Below are positions 27,753 through 35,926 of a stretch of DNA of 64,000 nucleotides, in pieces (position 1 is the first letter of the stretch; each line of letters starts with the position of its first letter). Location: positions 51,092 to 115,091 of the forward strand of contig NZ_JASJOC010000010.1 of NCBI RefSeq assembly GCF_030068615.1, given 5' to 3'. The notes under the pieces were generated by a model. The model saw only the letters and a program-made list of their open reading frames with translations. It was not told where the DNA came from and did no database searches. Source of the stretch: Halostagnicola sp. A-GB9-2 (GTDB taxonomy: Archaea > Halobacteriota > Halobacteria > Halobacteriales > Natrialbaceae). Made by a program: the position numbers and the translations under genes.

Positions 27753-29576
27753 TTACGTACGTCCGCTCCCACTCGCATGATCCGGCGGACCTTGTTCCCC
27801 TGCATGATCCGGTGGTCCTTGCTCGCCCGCGTGATCCGGTGGTCCTTGTTCCCCTACATGATCCGGCGGACCTTGCTCGCCCGCGTGGTCCGGCGGACCG
27901 CATTCGCCTGGCTGATCGGGTGGTTCCGGATGCCCTTCATCTTCATCATCTGCAGGGACGACCTCGAACGGAAGCATCATATCGTGGTCTTCGTGTTCGA
28001 GGACGTGACAGTGCCAGGGGTACCTGCCCGTAAAATTCTCGAAGCGAGTCATGATTCGAACGGTTTCGTCCGGTTCGACTCGGACGACGTCCTTTTCCCC
28101 TCGTTCGTTCGGATCGGGGTCGTCGGTCCCGTCCGGCCCGCGTCCGATTACTTCGAACCCGACCAGGTGGAGATGGATCGGATGCGTATGGCTCGTTCCG
28201 TTCTCGAGTTCCCATATTTCGGTCGATCCGAGCTCCGGTTCGACGACCGCGTCTTCGTCGAACATCCGCGAATCGTTGAGTAGATTAATACCCAATCCGT
28301 CCTCGAGGGCCATGTTCATCGTCATGTGCCGAGTCTCCGCGACGTCGTCTTCGTCGAAGCCGTCGAATCCGGGGAGATCTATCTCCGTCGGATTTGCACT
28401 CGGATCCGCCGGCTCCTCGCTCGGATCGGTGACTCGAATCTGGAGCAATTCGTCGAGATCACTTCCATCGTTTTGGCCCATGTAGGGCCACTCGGCATCG
28501 TTTGTAACGGTGAACGTTTCTCCCGCGTATTCGGAAAAGTCGACGACGACATCCGCGCGCTCGAACGTCGTAAGTAAGAGCGAATCGAGGTCTTCGTCCG
28601 ACCCGATCGAAACGACGGACTCTAGGAACCCTTGATCGGGGGCGATCTGGTACATCGTCGGAACGGATTCGTCGGACTCGTGTTCCAATCTGAGATTGAA
28701 GGCGCGCCCGTTCGATCCGTTGACCAACCGGAAGCGATACCGACGCGGCTCGACTTCCAGTTCCGGCCAGACGGCTCCGTTGACAACCGCCGTGTCGCCG
28801 GCGTAATCCGCGACGAACCTGTCCGGGTATTCGAGCGACCCGTCCTCGTTGAACGCTCGGTCCTGCAAGAGCAACGGGATATCGTACTTGCCCTCCGGCA
28901 GACCGAGTTCCGTTTCCGCTTCGCTCTCGATGAAGTAAAAGCCAGCGAGACCGGCGTACACGTTGAGACGGGTGATACCGAGCGCGTGGTCGTGATACAC
29001 CCCTGATAGTCTCGCCTGGTGGTTTGGGACTTCCTGAACGTCTTTTTCGTACATTGGTCCGGTAACTCCTGCGGGGGACGTCCACGCCAGAGACTGACCG
29101 TCGCTTTCGGGTTCGATGTTGAGTCCGTGCAAATGGGTCGACGTTCGGACCTCCGGAACGTCTGAAACGTCGTACTGGTCAGGATAGTCTTCGGGACTCG
29201 TTCCATCGATTCGGTCGTCAACTTCGAAGAGATGTTCCTCCGGAAGGGCGCTGTTATCGAAACAAACGTTCACCTGTTGATCACGTTGACTCTTGATGAT
29301 CGGCCCCGGAAAGACGCCGTCGTATCCCCACAGCGTCGTCTCCGGGAGATCAGGATGTAGTTTTTGGGTAAACTCCGTTATCGGAATTTCGTAGTGATCT
29401 ATTCCGTCGCGTTCCTCGTCGGGCTCTCGTTGCTCCGGAATCGGGAGCGGTTGGACGAATTTCTCGAGAGAGGGCAATGCCGTCGTCGCCGCTACTGGTG
29501 AACCCTGTGAAATGACTCCCGTAATTCCGAGAGCTGCGCCGGTTTGGAGCACGTGACGTCTCGTTAGTTTACTCAT
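27753..29576 (-). CDS. Tat-exported multicopper oxidase (CotA/bilirubin-oxidase-like)
   Basis: A 607-residue laccase-like enzyme acting outside the membrane. The Tat signal LTRRHVLQTGAALGITGV is at residues 4-21. All four copper-binding motifs are present: HLHG (about 147), YHDHA (about 193), HTHPIHLHLVGF, and HCHVLEHEDHDMM (about 530) with the type-1 Cys and Met. It should oxidise phenolics, metals or a protein electron donor and reduce O2 to water. The C-terminal 50 residues are a Pro/His repeat (GPPDHAGEQ), also found near the N-termini of the two PQQ fusion proteins in this window. A 63-residue leader frame overlaps its start by 8 nt, and a palindrome sits at the predicted transcription start. 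Confidence 0.9.
   Translation of the reverse strand: MSKLTRRHVLQTGAALGITGVISQGSPVAATTALPSLEKFVQPLPIPEQREPDEERDGIDHYEIPITEFTQKLHPDLPETTLWGYDGVFPGPIIKSQRDQQVNVCFDNSALPEEHLFEVDDRIDGTSPEDYPDQYDVSDVPEVRTSTHLHGLNIEPESDGQSLAWTSPAGVTGPMYEKDVQEVPNHQARLSGVYHDHALGITRLNVYAGLAGFYFIESEAETELGLPEGKYDIPLLLQDRAFNEDGSLEYPDRFVADYAGDTAVVNGAVWPELEVEPRRYRFRLVNGSNGRAFNLRLEHESDESVPTMYQIAPDQGFLESVVSIGSDEDLDSLLLTTFERADVVVDFSEYAGETFTVTNDAEWPYMGQNDGSDLDELLQIRVTDPSEEPADPSANPTEIDLPGFDGFDEDDVAETRHMTMNMALEDGLGINLLNDSRMFDEDAVVEPELGSTEIWELENGTSHTHPIHLHLVGFEVIGRGPDGTDDPDPNERGEKDVVRVEPDETVRIMTRFENFTGRYPWHCHVLEHEDHDMMLPFEVVPADDEDEGHPEPPDQPGECGPPDHAGEQGPPDHVGEQGPPDHAGEQGPPDHAGEQGPPDHASGSGRT
27756..27923 (-). repeat. GPPDHAGEQ tandem repeat (27-bp unit) in multicopper oxidase tail
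   Basis: The C-terminal tail repeats a nine-residue unit of the form GPPDHAGEQ five to six times, with DNA units differing by silent changes. The His-, Asp- and Pro-rich composition suggests an extended, possibly metal-binding tail. The same unit occurs at 38450-38542 and 43078-43161 in different proteins. Confidence 0.8.
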
Positions 29577-29760
29577 TGTCGCCCTCGTTTTGCGCTGACG
29601 GAAGCCGACCGCGCGACCGAGAGGTTGCGGAATCTCTCAGATCACCTGTCCAATTTTCGCACCCGGGTGTGCTACCCCCGATAATACGATTCGAAAGGGT
29701 GATTCGCGAACTGTCGTGTCTATTCATGTCGAACCGTCGGTTTCGAAAATTGTGTGGCAT
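29569..29760 (-). CDS. Possible leader ORF overlapping the multicopper oxidase start
   Basis: A 63-residue frame (MPHNFRNRRFDMNRHD...) whose stop TAA overlaps the oxidase ATG by 8 nt (ATGAGTAA). It begins about 10-15 nt after the predicted transcription start, so ribosomes would meet it first. The sequence is basic and has no family. It may couple translation to the oxidase, or be chance. Confidence 0.3.
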   Translation of the reverse strand: MPHNFRNRRFDMNRHDSSRITLSNRIIGGSTPGCENWTGDLRDSATSRSRGRLPSAQNEGDNE

Positions 29761-29769
29761 TATTTAACA

Positions 29770-29786
29770 CTACCTGTGTTAGGTAG
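29770..29786 (-). promoter_or_regulatory. Palindromic operator at the multicopper oxidase promoter
   Basis: CTACCT-GTGTT-AGGTAG is a perfect 6-bp inverted repeat with a 5-nt spacer. On the minus strand a TATA-like TTTTATTTT lies at 29797-29805, so the palindrome covers the predicted transcription start, the classical place for a repressor. A metal-responsive regulator is an inference from the gene served. Confidence 0.5.
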
Positions 29787-30021
29787 GTCGCAACCAAAAT
29801 AAAACTTTATGATACGGACCGAATATAAGCAAGATATTCAGTCAGGATCTATTAGTCTCGGCTGTATCACTGACCGACCCACTGCGGTGGTTGTTGTAAG
29901 TACGACCGAGGTGTTATCTGACCAAAGTACGCGTAGTAGAAACAGACAATAAATATCAATCAAACCCTTGAACCCGGATTCGTACGAAGAGTTTTATTAC
30001 GATCCATAACGGATGACAGGT
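29787..30021 (+). other. Divergent intergenic region, oxidase and dgoD-like genes
   Basis: The rest of the 440-bp region between the oxidase and the dehydratase gene. It holds the oxidase TATA box (29797-29805, minus strand) and a plus-strand TATA-like TTTTATTAC at 29991-29999 for the dehydratase. No other gene is visible. Confidence 0.4.
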
Positions 30022-31173
30022 ATGCGGATCACAGATTACGAATTGTTTGAAGTTCCGCCGCGGTGGCTTTTTCTGAAGATCGAAACCGACGACGGGCTCG
30101 TCGGTTGGGGAGAACCAATCGTTGAGGGACGAGCGCGGACGGTTCGGACAGCCGTCGACGAGATTATGGACAGTTATCTCCTCGGGAAGGACGCTCGCCG
30201 AATCGAAGATCACTGGCAAGCGATGTATCGTGGGAACTTTTATCGTGGTGGACCGGTACTGATGAGCGCGATTGCAGGTGTGGATCAAGCGCTCTGGGAC
30301 CTCAAAGGAAAACAACTCGAGGTCCCCGTTTACGAACTTCTCGGGGGTCCAAGTCGAGACCGAATCCGTGTCTATCAGTGGGTTGGCGGCGATCGGATCG
30401 AGGAAGTCGGGGCAGAAGCGAGGCGATTAGTGGATGCCGGCTACACGGCAGTGAAGATGGACGCTGTTACGCAGGCACGACACATTGAGCCTCCGGAGGT
30501 GGTGCGAGAGGTCGTCGCTCGAGTCGAACACGTTCGAGACGTGGTTGGGGAGAGCGTCGATATCGGAGTCGACTTTCGCGGACGGGTTTCACAATCACTG
30601 GCCAAGCGCCTCGCAAAGGCTCTCGATGATTGTGATCTGCTGTTCATCGAAGAGCCGGTCTTACCCGAGAACCTCGAGCATCTCCCGGATGTCGCGACAC
30701 ATACGACTACCCCCCTGGCTACGGGCGAGCGGCTGTACTCTCGGTGGGACTTCAAGCCGCTTTTCGAGAGAGGGGGGATCGACGTTGTCCAGCCGGATGT
30801 CTCCCACGCTGGGGGCATTTCGGAACTCGTTCGAATCGCGTCGATGGCCGAGGCACACGACGTGGCGATCGCACCGAACTGTCCGCTCGGGCCAATTGCA
30901 CTCGCCGCGTCGTTGCAGGTCGATGCGTACGCCCCGAATTTGCTGATTCAGGACCACGCGTTCGACAGCCGCACAACGCCGAAAAGCGCCGCGGACGATT
31001 ACCTCGCCGATTCGTTCATCTGCGATTTCGAAGACGGCTATCTGGATCTTCCGGAGGGGCCGGGGCTCGGGATCGAAATCGACGAATCTTCGGTCCGCGA
31101 AAAAGCGAGAGAGAACTTGGACTGGCACAATCCAGTTTGGCGGCGAGACGACGGGAGTATAACCGATTGGTGA
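30022..31173 (+). CDS. Mandelate racemase/enolase superfamily, D-galactonate-dehydratase-like with altered active site
   Basis: A 383-residue enolase-superfamily protein aligning end to end with E. coli DgoD (D-galactonate to 2-keto-3-deoxygalactonate). Shared text includes WGEP, EGRARTV, GGPVLMSAIAGVDQALWDLKGK, YQWVGGDR, FIEEPVLPE, TGERLYSRWDFK, QPDVSHAGGI and CPLGPIALA. The Mg ligands (Asp in VDF, Glu in FIEEP, Glu in GER) are present. However, the two catalytic histidines of DgoD are replaced: DFHGR is DFRGR (codon 30577-30579) and APHCPLGP is APNCPLGP (30877-30879). It may therefore catalyse another reaction on an acid sugar, or be inactive. The ATG at 30022 fits a TATA box at 29991; an ATG at 30013 is also in frame. 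An IclR gene and a SelA-like gene follow. Confidence 0.87.
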   Translation: MRITDYELFEVPPRWLFLKIETDDGLVGWGEPIVEGRARTVRTAVDEIMDSYLLGKDARRIEDHWQAMYRGNFYRGGPVLMSAIAGVDQALWDLKGKQLEVPVYELLGGPSRDRIRVYQWVGGDRIEEVGAEARRLVDAGYTAVKMDAVTQARHIEPPEVVREVVARVEHVRDVVGESVDIGVDFRGRVSQSLAKRLAKALDDCDLLFIEEPVLPENLEHLPDVATHTTTPLATGERLYSRWDFKPLFERGGIDVVQPDVSHAGGISELVRIASMAEAHDVAIAPNCPLGPIALAASLQVDAYAPNLLIQDHAFDSRTTPKSAADDYLADSFICDFEDGYLDLPEGPGLGIEIDESSVREKARENLDWHNPVWRRDDGSITDW

Positions 31174-31507
31174 CTGCCACTGAGCGGTGGCCAGTAGAGC
31201 AGGACTACGCTCCTACGCCGATCGTGTTCGTCGATTGCAGATCTATTTTCCTTGTCCCATGACTTCGCATTCGATCGTCTCGGTATAGTGGTCGAAGAAC
31301 GTACTCGAAACTGTTTCGCTTGCCGAAACACAATGATTCCAATGCTATCATGAATGGGTATTATATACATGGTCTTTGTTGTCTCATCACAATATTAGGG
31401 CCTCCTTTATATCCGTATGTGTGTAAAAAATATGTGGCGAGACGACCGTGTTTCGTCAGTGTAAACAAGGGTCATGGAGGCAGGAGCCAACCGTTTTCAA
31501 AACGAAG
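31174..31507 (+). other. Intergenic region, tail-to-tail
   Basis: Between the dehydratase and the IclR gene, convergent. AT-rich (TATTATATACATGG at 31359-31372), with no gene supported. Transcription terminators are expected here, but no clear hairpin is visible. Confidence 0.4.
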
Positions 31508-32242
31508 CTACGCGAAGCTGGATTCGACTTTTCGGGCTGTACTCTGGAGGGTGCCGGGAATAATATCTTTGAACCGTTTTCCAGAGAGTTCGTCGGGTTT
31601 TCCTGAGACGTACACAGCGGCGGAAAAATCGGGATGTGTGACGCTAGTCGCGACACTGTTGACTCCTTGGTACTGCTCCTGACGATCGAATGCGAACCCG
31701 TGATCACGGACGCGGGAAATTTCGTCCAGGAGGGTCTGGTGCTCGGTCAACGTCTGGTTGGTAATCGCCGGTAACTCCTCGCTGGTAACGTACTGTTTGA
31801 CCGCATCCGGAGACCACTCCGAGAGCAGTGCTTTACCAGCGGCGCTACAGTGGAGAAAACGCCGATTGTGGGAGGCTGTATCGCGTTCTGGTTGACTCCG
31901 TGTGACGTAGACATCAACCGCTACATTGTTCCGTTCGATCACGAGGCCCGCCGTCTCGTTAACCGTGTCAGCAAGGTCGTCGATAAGCGATTCAATCGGT
32001 TGGATCATCGTCTCATGCTCTGTGACATGATGGCTGAAATCGACGAAACGAATAGACGGTCTGTACTTACTGTTTTTCTTCTCGACGTATCCAAGTTTAC
32101 GCAGCGTATACAGGTGTTTGTATACCGTGCTTTTGTGGATGTCTGTGCGGCTGGCAAGTTCAGTAACGCCGAGTGGTTCCCTGTTATCGATCAGTACCTG
32201 CAAAATACGGAACGTCGTTTTCGTCGCTTCGATCGTTTCCAT
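31508..32242 (-). CDS. IclR-family transcriptional regulator
   Basis: A 244-residue regulator with an N-terminal winged helix (TKTTFRILQVLIDNREPLGVTELASRTDIHKSTVYKHLYTLRKLGYVEKKNSKY) and the GAF-like effector domain (RFLHCSAAGKALLSEWS, GFAFDRQEQYQGVNSVATSV). An AAGGAG ribosome-binding site at 32249-32254 lies six nt before the ATG at 32242, which decides this start over the in-frame ATG at 32260. It is divergent from the SelA-like gene and convergent with the dehydratase gene, so it probably regulates this sugar-acid cluster. The inducer is likely a sugar acid or keto-deoxy acid. Confidence 0.9.
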   Translation of the reverse strand: METIEATKTTFRILQVLIDNREPLGVTELASRTDIHKSTVYKHLYTLRKLGYVEKKNSKYRPSIRFVDFSHHVTEHETMIQPIESLIDDLADTVNETAGLVIERNNVAVDVYVTRSQPERDTASHNRRFLHCSAAGKALLSEWSPDAVKQYVTSEELPAITNQTLTEHQTLLDEISRVRDHGFAFDRQEQYQGVNSVATSVTHPDFSAAVYVSGKPDELSGKRFKDIIPGTLQSTARKVESSFA

Positions 32243-32383
32243 TTGATTCTCCTTGTTCATAGGATGGTAATAACTATCGAACTAATAAGCGTTTACGATG
32301 TCGAAACAACCGCCTTCGACGAACTGTTAGCGTGCATCGGTTCCTTTATATTCAGTTGCTAGTATCACGAAATACGGATTGAT

Positions 32384-33607
32384 ATGGCTACTTCGAATAT
32401 TTGTGACGAACTCGACGTTCCCCGAGTCATCAACGCTGCCGGGACCAAAACCCGAATCGGTGGAAGTGTGATACGCCAGGAAGCACTCGAAGCGATGCAA
32501 GCGATGTCTGGTTCGTTCGTTCGACTATCGGACCTTCAGGCTCGTGCGAGCGAGCGTATCGCGAGGATAACGGGCGCTGAATCCGGGTACGTGACGAGCG
32601 GAGCCAGTGCGGCCCTCTTGCTCGGAGCGGCGGCCGCTATCGCTGGCGATGATCTCGGGGTGATGAATCGATTGCCGAATACGGAAGGCATCGCCGACGA
32701 AATCGTGATGCCACGAACGCACCGAACCGGATACGATCACGCGTTCCGTGCTGCCGGTGCAACCATCGTCGACGTCGGGACGAACGACTATCATCTCGGA
32801 ACCGGCTCTTCCAATGTCGAGCTGTGGGAGATCGAAGCGGCGATCTCCGCTCAAACGGTTGCGATCGGATACCTCCAGAAATCATACACACAACCGCCTC
32901 TAGAGGAGGTGACAGCACTTGCCACCGAGAACAACATCCCGGTCATCGTTGATGCCGCAGCCGAAGTTCCGCCGGTCACGAACCTCTCGCGGTTCATCGA
33001 AGCGGGTGCCGACCTCGTCGTCTTCAGCGGCGGAAAAGCGATCCGCGGCCCACAGACGACCGGTATTATGGCCGGCCGACACGATCTGATCGAGTCTGTC
33101 GCCCTTCAACAACTCGACATGCACGTCGAAGATACTATCTGGTCACCGCCACCCGAACTTATCAATGCCGACAAACTGGACGGGATACCGAGACAGGGAA
33201 TCGGTCGATCGACGAAAGTCGGCAAAGAAGAGCTCGCGGGAGTACTTAAAGCGCTCGAGCTCTTTGCCGAAGAGAACCACGAGCGAAACGAACTCGAGTG
33301 GCGTCAAATCGCAAAACGGATCGCGAACGAACTGGCCACCGTAGATGGTCTCGAAACTCGTCTGAGCGACTCTGAGGACAGGTCGGTTGCACCAGAAGCG
33401 ATTGTTACGGTCCATTCGGATCAGACGGACTGTACGGCGACGGAGCTCGTGAAATCGTTACGGAAAAAAGACCCCAGAATATTCGTCGGCGCGGATCGCC
33501 TGCATGCAAACGAGTTCACGATCAATCCGATGTGTCTTCGCGACGACGAAGTCGAGTACGTACTCGAGGGGTTCGATTCGCTGCTCGGTTCAGAAGAGTC
33601 TACCTGA
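32384..33607 (+). CDS. SelA-fold PLP enzyme (D-glucosaminate-6-P ammonia-lyase / DgaE-like)
   Basis: A 407-residue fold-type-I PLP enzyme of the SelA group. It begins VPRVINAAGTKTRIGGSVIRQEALEAM, as in DgaE-like proteins. It has AESGYVTSGASAALLLGAAAAIAG (phosphate cup), VIVDAAAEVPPV (PLP-binding Asp) and FSGGKAIRGPQTTGIMAG with the Schiff-base Lys. Archaea do not use bacterial SelA, and the SelA-specific N-terminal domain is absent, so selenocysteine synthesis is excluded. An ammonia lyase or similar elimination on an amino sugar acid, giving a 2-keto-3-deoxy acid, is the likely role. That fits the neighbouring DgoD-like dehydratase and IclR regulator. Confidence 0.83.
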   Translation: MATSNICDELDVPRVINAAGTKTRIGGSVIRQEALEAMQAMSGSFVRLSDLQARASERIARITGAESGYVTSGASAALLLGAAAAIAGDDLGVMNRLPNTEGIADEIVMPRTHRTGYDHAFRAAGATIVDVGTNDYHLGTGSSNVELWEIEAAISAQTVAIGYLQKSYTQPPLEEVTALATENNIPVIVDAAAEVPPVTNLSRFIEAGADLVVFSGGKAIRGPQTTGIMAGRHDLIESVALQQLDMHVEDTIWSPPPELINADKLDGIPRQGIGRSTKVGKEELAGVLKALELFAEENHERNELEWRQIAKRIANELATVDGLETRLSDSEDRSVAPEAIVTVHSDQTDCTATELVKSLRKKDPRIFVGADRLHANEFTINPMCLRDDEVEYVLEGFDSLLGSEEST

Positions 33608-33818
33608 TCGGTCTCGCGAATCGGTTTCGGCTATCAGTGTTCGTTATACACGCCGAAACGGTGCGTTCTGCCATCACCGCCGAGGTGCGTTACGTTGACC
33701 ACCCAGATCGCAAAATTCGACCGCTGGACTCAGTAAAGTACGGGCACTCATCTGTCCACACTCGTATTCAACTCCTCGGTGTCAGTCGTCAATCGTCCGT
33801 TGGCGGTTCCGTCCGTTC

Positions 33819-33998
33819 TCATCTCCGGTACTCTGTTTCGGTCTTTACTTTTTCTTTCCGGAACTCACCTATCGCCCCACCTGTTGAGCGCGCTAACTGT
33901 GGTAGTTTCCTCGCACCGAATAGCAGGATCACGATAGCCAATGCGATCAGAAGTTCCGTTCCGCCTGGGATGACTAGTGGAATCGCTGTCGCATTCAT
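33819..33998 (-). CDS. tatA: TatA-like twin-arginine translocase subunit, short
   Basis: A 59-residue protein with the TatA plan: a short N-terminus, one transmembrane helix (LLIALAIVILLFGA), the FGxxKLP hinge (FGARKLPQLARS) and an amphipathic helix (STGGAIGEFRKEK). The tail is much shorter than the usual acidic 30-40 residues. The PGGTELL motif before the helix is typical of haloarchaeal TatA. The fold starts at the ATG at 33998, although the frame is open to 34061. It is not next to tatC, but lies 217 bp from a divergent Tat-exported TIM-barrel gene, with another Tat substrate just beyond. A pathway-dedicated TatA paralogue is my inference. Confidence 0.8.
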   Translation of the reverse strand: MNATAIPLVIPGGTELLIALAIVILLFGARKLPQLARSTGGAIGEFRKEKVKTETEYRR

Positions 33999-34174
33999 CA
34001 ACAGTTGGGAACGTCCGCCACTGATAGTAATTTTCCGCGAATAGATACTCTTTTGAAACATCTTCGCACACGGCCCAAGTCTCTCGATACCGTTTAGCTA
34101 CCCGAAGCGACACGGAAAGTCGTCGCAGGGGTTGTATTCGCTCGGGACCAGTTTGTGTGAAGGTGACGGTAATA

Positions 34175-34215
34175 TCACCAAAACAATTAAGTCGGTCGTT
34201 GGTATTTGTTACTTC
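34175..34215 (+). promoter_or_regulatory. Promoter block shared with the paralogue at 37.7 kb
   Basis: TCACCAAAACAATTAAG (34175-34191), then GTTGGTA and TGTTACT, leads straight to the ATG at 34216. The minus strand at 37784-37745 carries the same blocks in the same spacing before the paralogous gene. It holds the BRE/TATA region (AAAACAATTAA) about 28 nt before the start. Confidence 0.7.
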
Positions 34216-35232
34216 ATGGCACGAAAGACGCGCAAACAGGATAGTCAAGACGGCGACGATTTCAGCGTCAAACGAAGGCAAGTTCTCCAGGGTATCGGCG
34301 CGACGGGTGTCGCAAGCGCCGTCATGACTGGCTCGGTTCATGGCGGAACCAATTCCCGAAACATCCGGCGAGTGCAGGCCAACCTCGAAGAACTGGATCA
34401 GGAGCGAGAAATCCCGACCAGCTCCCAGTTCTTCTCGTTCAACGAACTCGAGGGGTACTCGAACGCCGATCTAATTCACCTGAGCGCCGATGCCGGGCTC
34501 GATTCGTACGAACCGTTCATGATTGACGACGCCGACGCCATGCTCGAGGCCCAAAACGAGACGGGTCTTTACATGAGTAGCGCACACGTGGGTATTGACG
34601 ATATCGAGGACGATCCGGAGGGGATGGCCGAAACCTACGAGCAATTCTCCGTCGACGGCCGCAATCCGCCGCTCATCGAGCCTGCGATCCGAAATGAGTG
34701 GGATACTGAAGAAAGCGTTATCGAACTCGCAGAGCGCATCAACGCGGCCGCGGACCTAATGGCCGAACACGACTTCGAATTCGGCTACCACAACCACGAC
34801 TTCGAGTTCGAGTACCTCGACGATGCGGACGAACGAGCCTACGACGTGTTCATCGAGAACATCGAAGATCACGTCTATATCCAGCTCGACGTGGCGTGGG
34901 TCTATGCGGGCGTCGATCGTCCTGATCCGCTCAACTATATTGTCGAACACGGCGACAAGATCAAATCGTTGCACATGAAAAACTGGTCCGAAGCCGACGG
35001 TGCTCTCACGGAGATCCACGAGGGCGATTTAAACCAACGCGCAATCGCGACCGCCGCGCGCAGGGCATCCCAAGTCGATCACCTCGTGTACGAGTACGAC
35101 AACTCGCCGCAGCCCTACGACTCGTTCGAGTACGCCGGCGAGTGGCTCAATAAGATAAACCACCCATGGGACCCTGACGGGATTCCCGGCATTCCGGACG
35201 CCGAGGCACATCCAGCGAAAATCGCTAACTAG
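34216..35232 (+). CDS. Tat-exported sugar phosphate isomerase/epimerase-like TIM barrel
   Basis: A 338-residue xylose-isomerase-like TIM-barrel protein sent out by the Tat pathway. The signal is FSVKRRQVLQGIGATGVASAVM near residues 19-40. The barrel has FFSFNELEGYSNADLIHLSADAGLD, HDFEFGYHNHDFEFEY, VYIQLDVAWVYAGVDRP (metal ligands likely Glu, Asp, His) and KIKSLHMKNWSEADGALTEIHEGDL. Related bacterial proteins epimerise sugars or cleave 3-keto-glycosides by elimination; the latter fits an exported location and the DUF1080 domain in the paralogue. The ATG at 34216 lies at the expected distance from the shared promoter block. The coding sequence is about 60-70% alike to the barrel at 35.9-37.7 kb by eye. 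Confidence 0.85.
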   Translation: MARKTRKQDSQDGDDFSVKRRQVLQGIGATGVASAVMTGSVHGGTNSRNIRRVQANLEELDQEREIPTSSQFFSFNELEGYSNADLIHLSADAGLDSYEPFMIDDADAMLEAQNETGLYMSSAHVGIDDIEDDPEGMAETYEQFSVDGRNPPLIEPAIRNEWDTEESVIELAERINAAADLMAEHDFEFGYHNHDFEFEYLDDADERAYDVFIENIEDHVYIQLDVAWVYAGVDRPDPLNYIVEHGDKIKSLHMKNWSEADGALTEIHEGDLNQRAIATAARRASQVDHLVYEYDNSPQPYDSFEYAGEWLNKINHPWDPDGIPGIPDAEAHPAKIAN

Positions 35233-35926
35233 CGGTTCGGACTGTTTTTGCGTGGCGAATCGATTGTGTATGATAAGTAAGTGCCAATAGAGTGAATTGC
35301 GGTTACGATCGAAGACTGCAATCCAGTCACGGTTGGCGGCCGACACGCTGGGAGCGCTCGTTGATCGACCGAACCGAAACAACGTCCCTCCGTAAACCGA
35401 ACCGTAGAGACAGAGTGTGACGGTGACATCAAGATACTCGAAGAGGAAGTCTTCAAGAACGGCATCCCTGATTTTGGTGAGACAGCACTCGAGCGGCTGA
35501 ACGCGTTGACAGCGGCGCGACAACGGAGAGACCCCTCATGACGCAGCGGTGGGAAACGGCTTTCGTTGGAGGCGATAGCGGAGACATCCGCCATATCAGC
35601 GTAATTGTCCAAGTGAGCGTAGAACAGGCCGATCCGCAGTAACGAGTTCCTCGTCCGGTCGAGTACGAATCGGTCGACTCTCAATGAGGGGTTCTAAACG
35701 GATGAGACAACGCGTCCGCTGAACTGTGGGAAAGTTTTCACCGCGGTGCATACCACAGCGAGAACGCCGGTCAAAGAGCACTTCGTGCGATTATTTCTCC
35801 GCGCTGAGCCTACCACGTGAGCGCCGCGGTGTCCCTCGAGATGTTCACAGCACTCGGTGGGTTATCGATGCAAAAGACAACTCGATCAAGCTGAGTAGGG
35901 TGGGTGTGGAAGTGATCGGGTGAGCG
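35233..35926 (+). other. Intergenic region between the two TIM-barrel paralogues
   Basis: About 690 bp, tail-to-tail, with no intact gene. A plus-strand stretch at about 35418-35540 (DIKILEEEVFKNGIPDFGETALERL) reads like protein and ends in a stop. I cannot assign it. The region may contain decayed mobile or coding DNA. Confidence 0.35.

Noticed and set aside
32384..33607. Selenocysteine synthase (SelA) annotation
   Set aside because: Archaea use a different Sec route, the SelA N-terminal domain is lacking and no tRNA-Sec or Sec genes are near. An ammonia-lyase-like enzyme of the same fold is more likely.
35418..35540. A transposase or other gene fragment between the TIM-barrel paralogues
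   Set aside because: The short protein-like stretch could not be tied to any family, and no inverted repeats or target duplications were seen.
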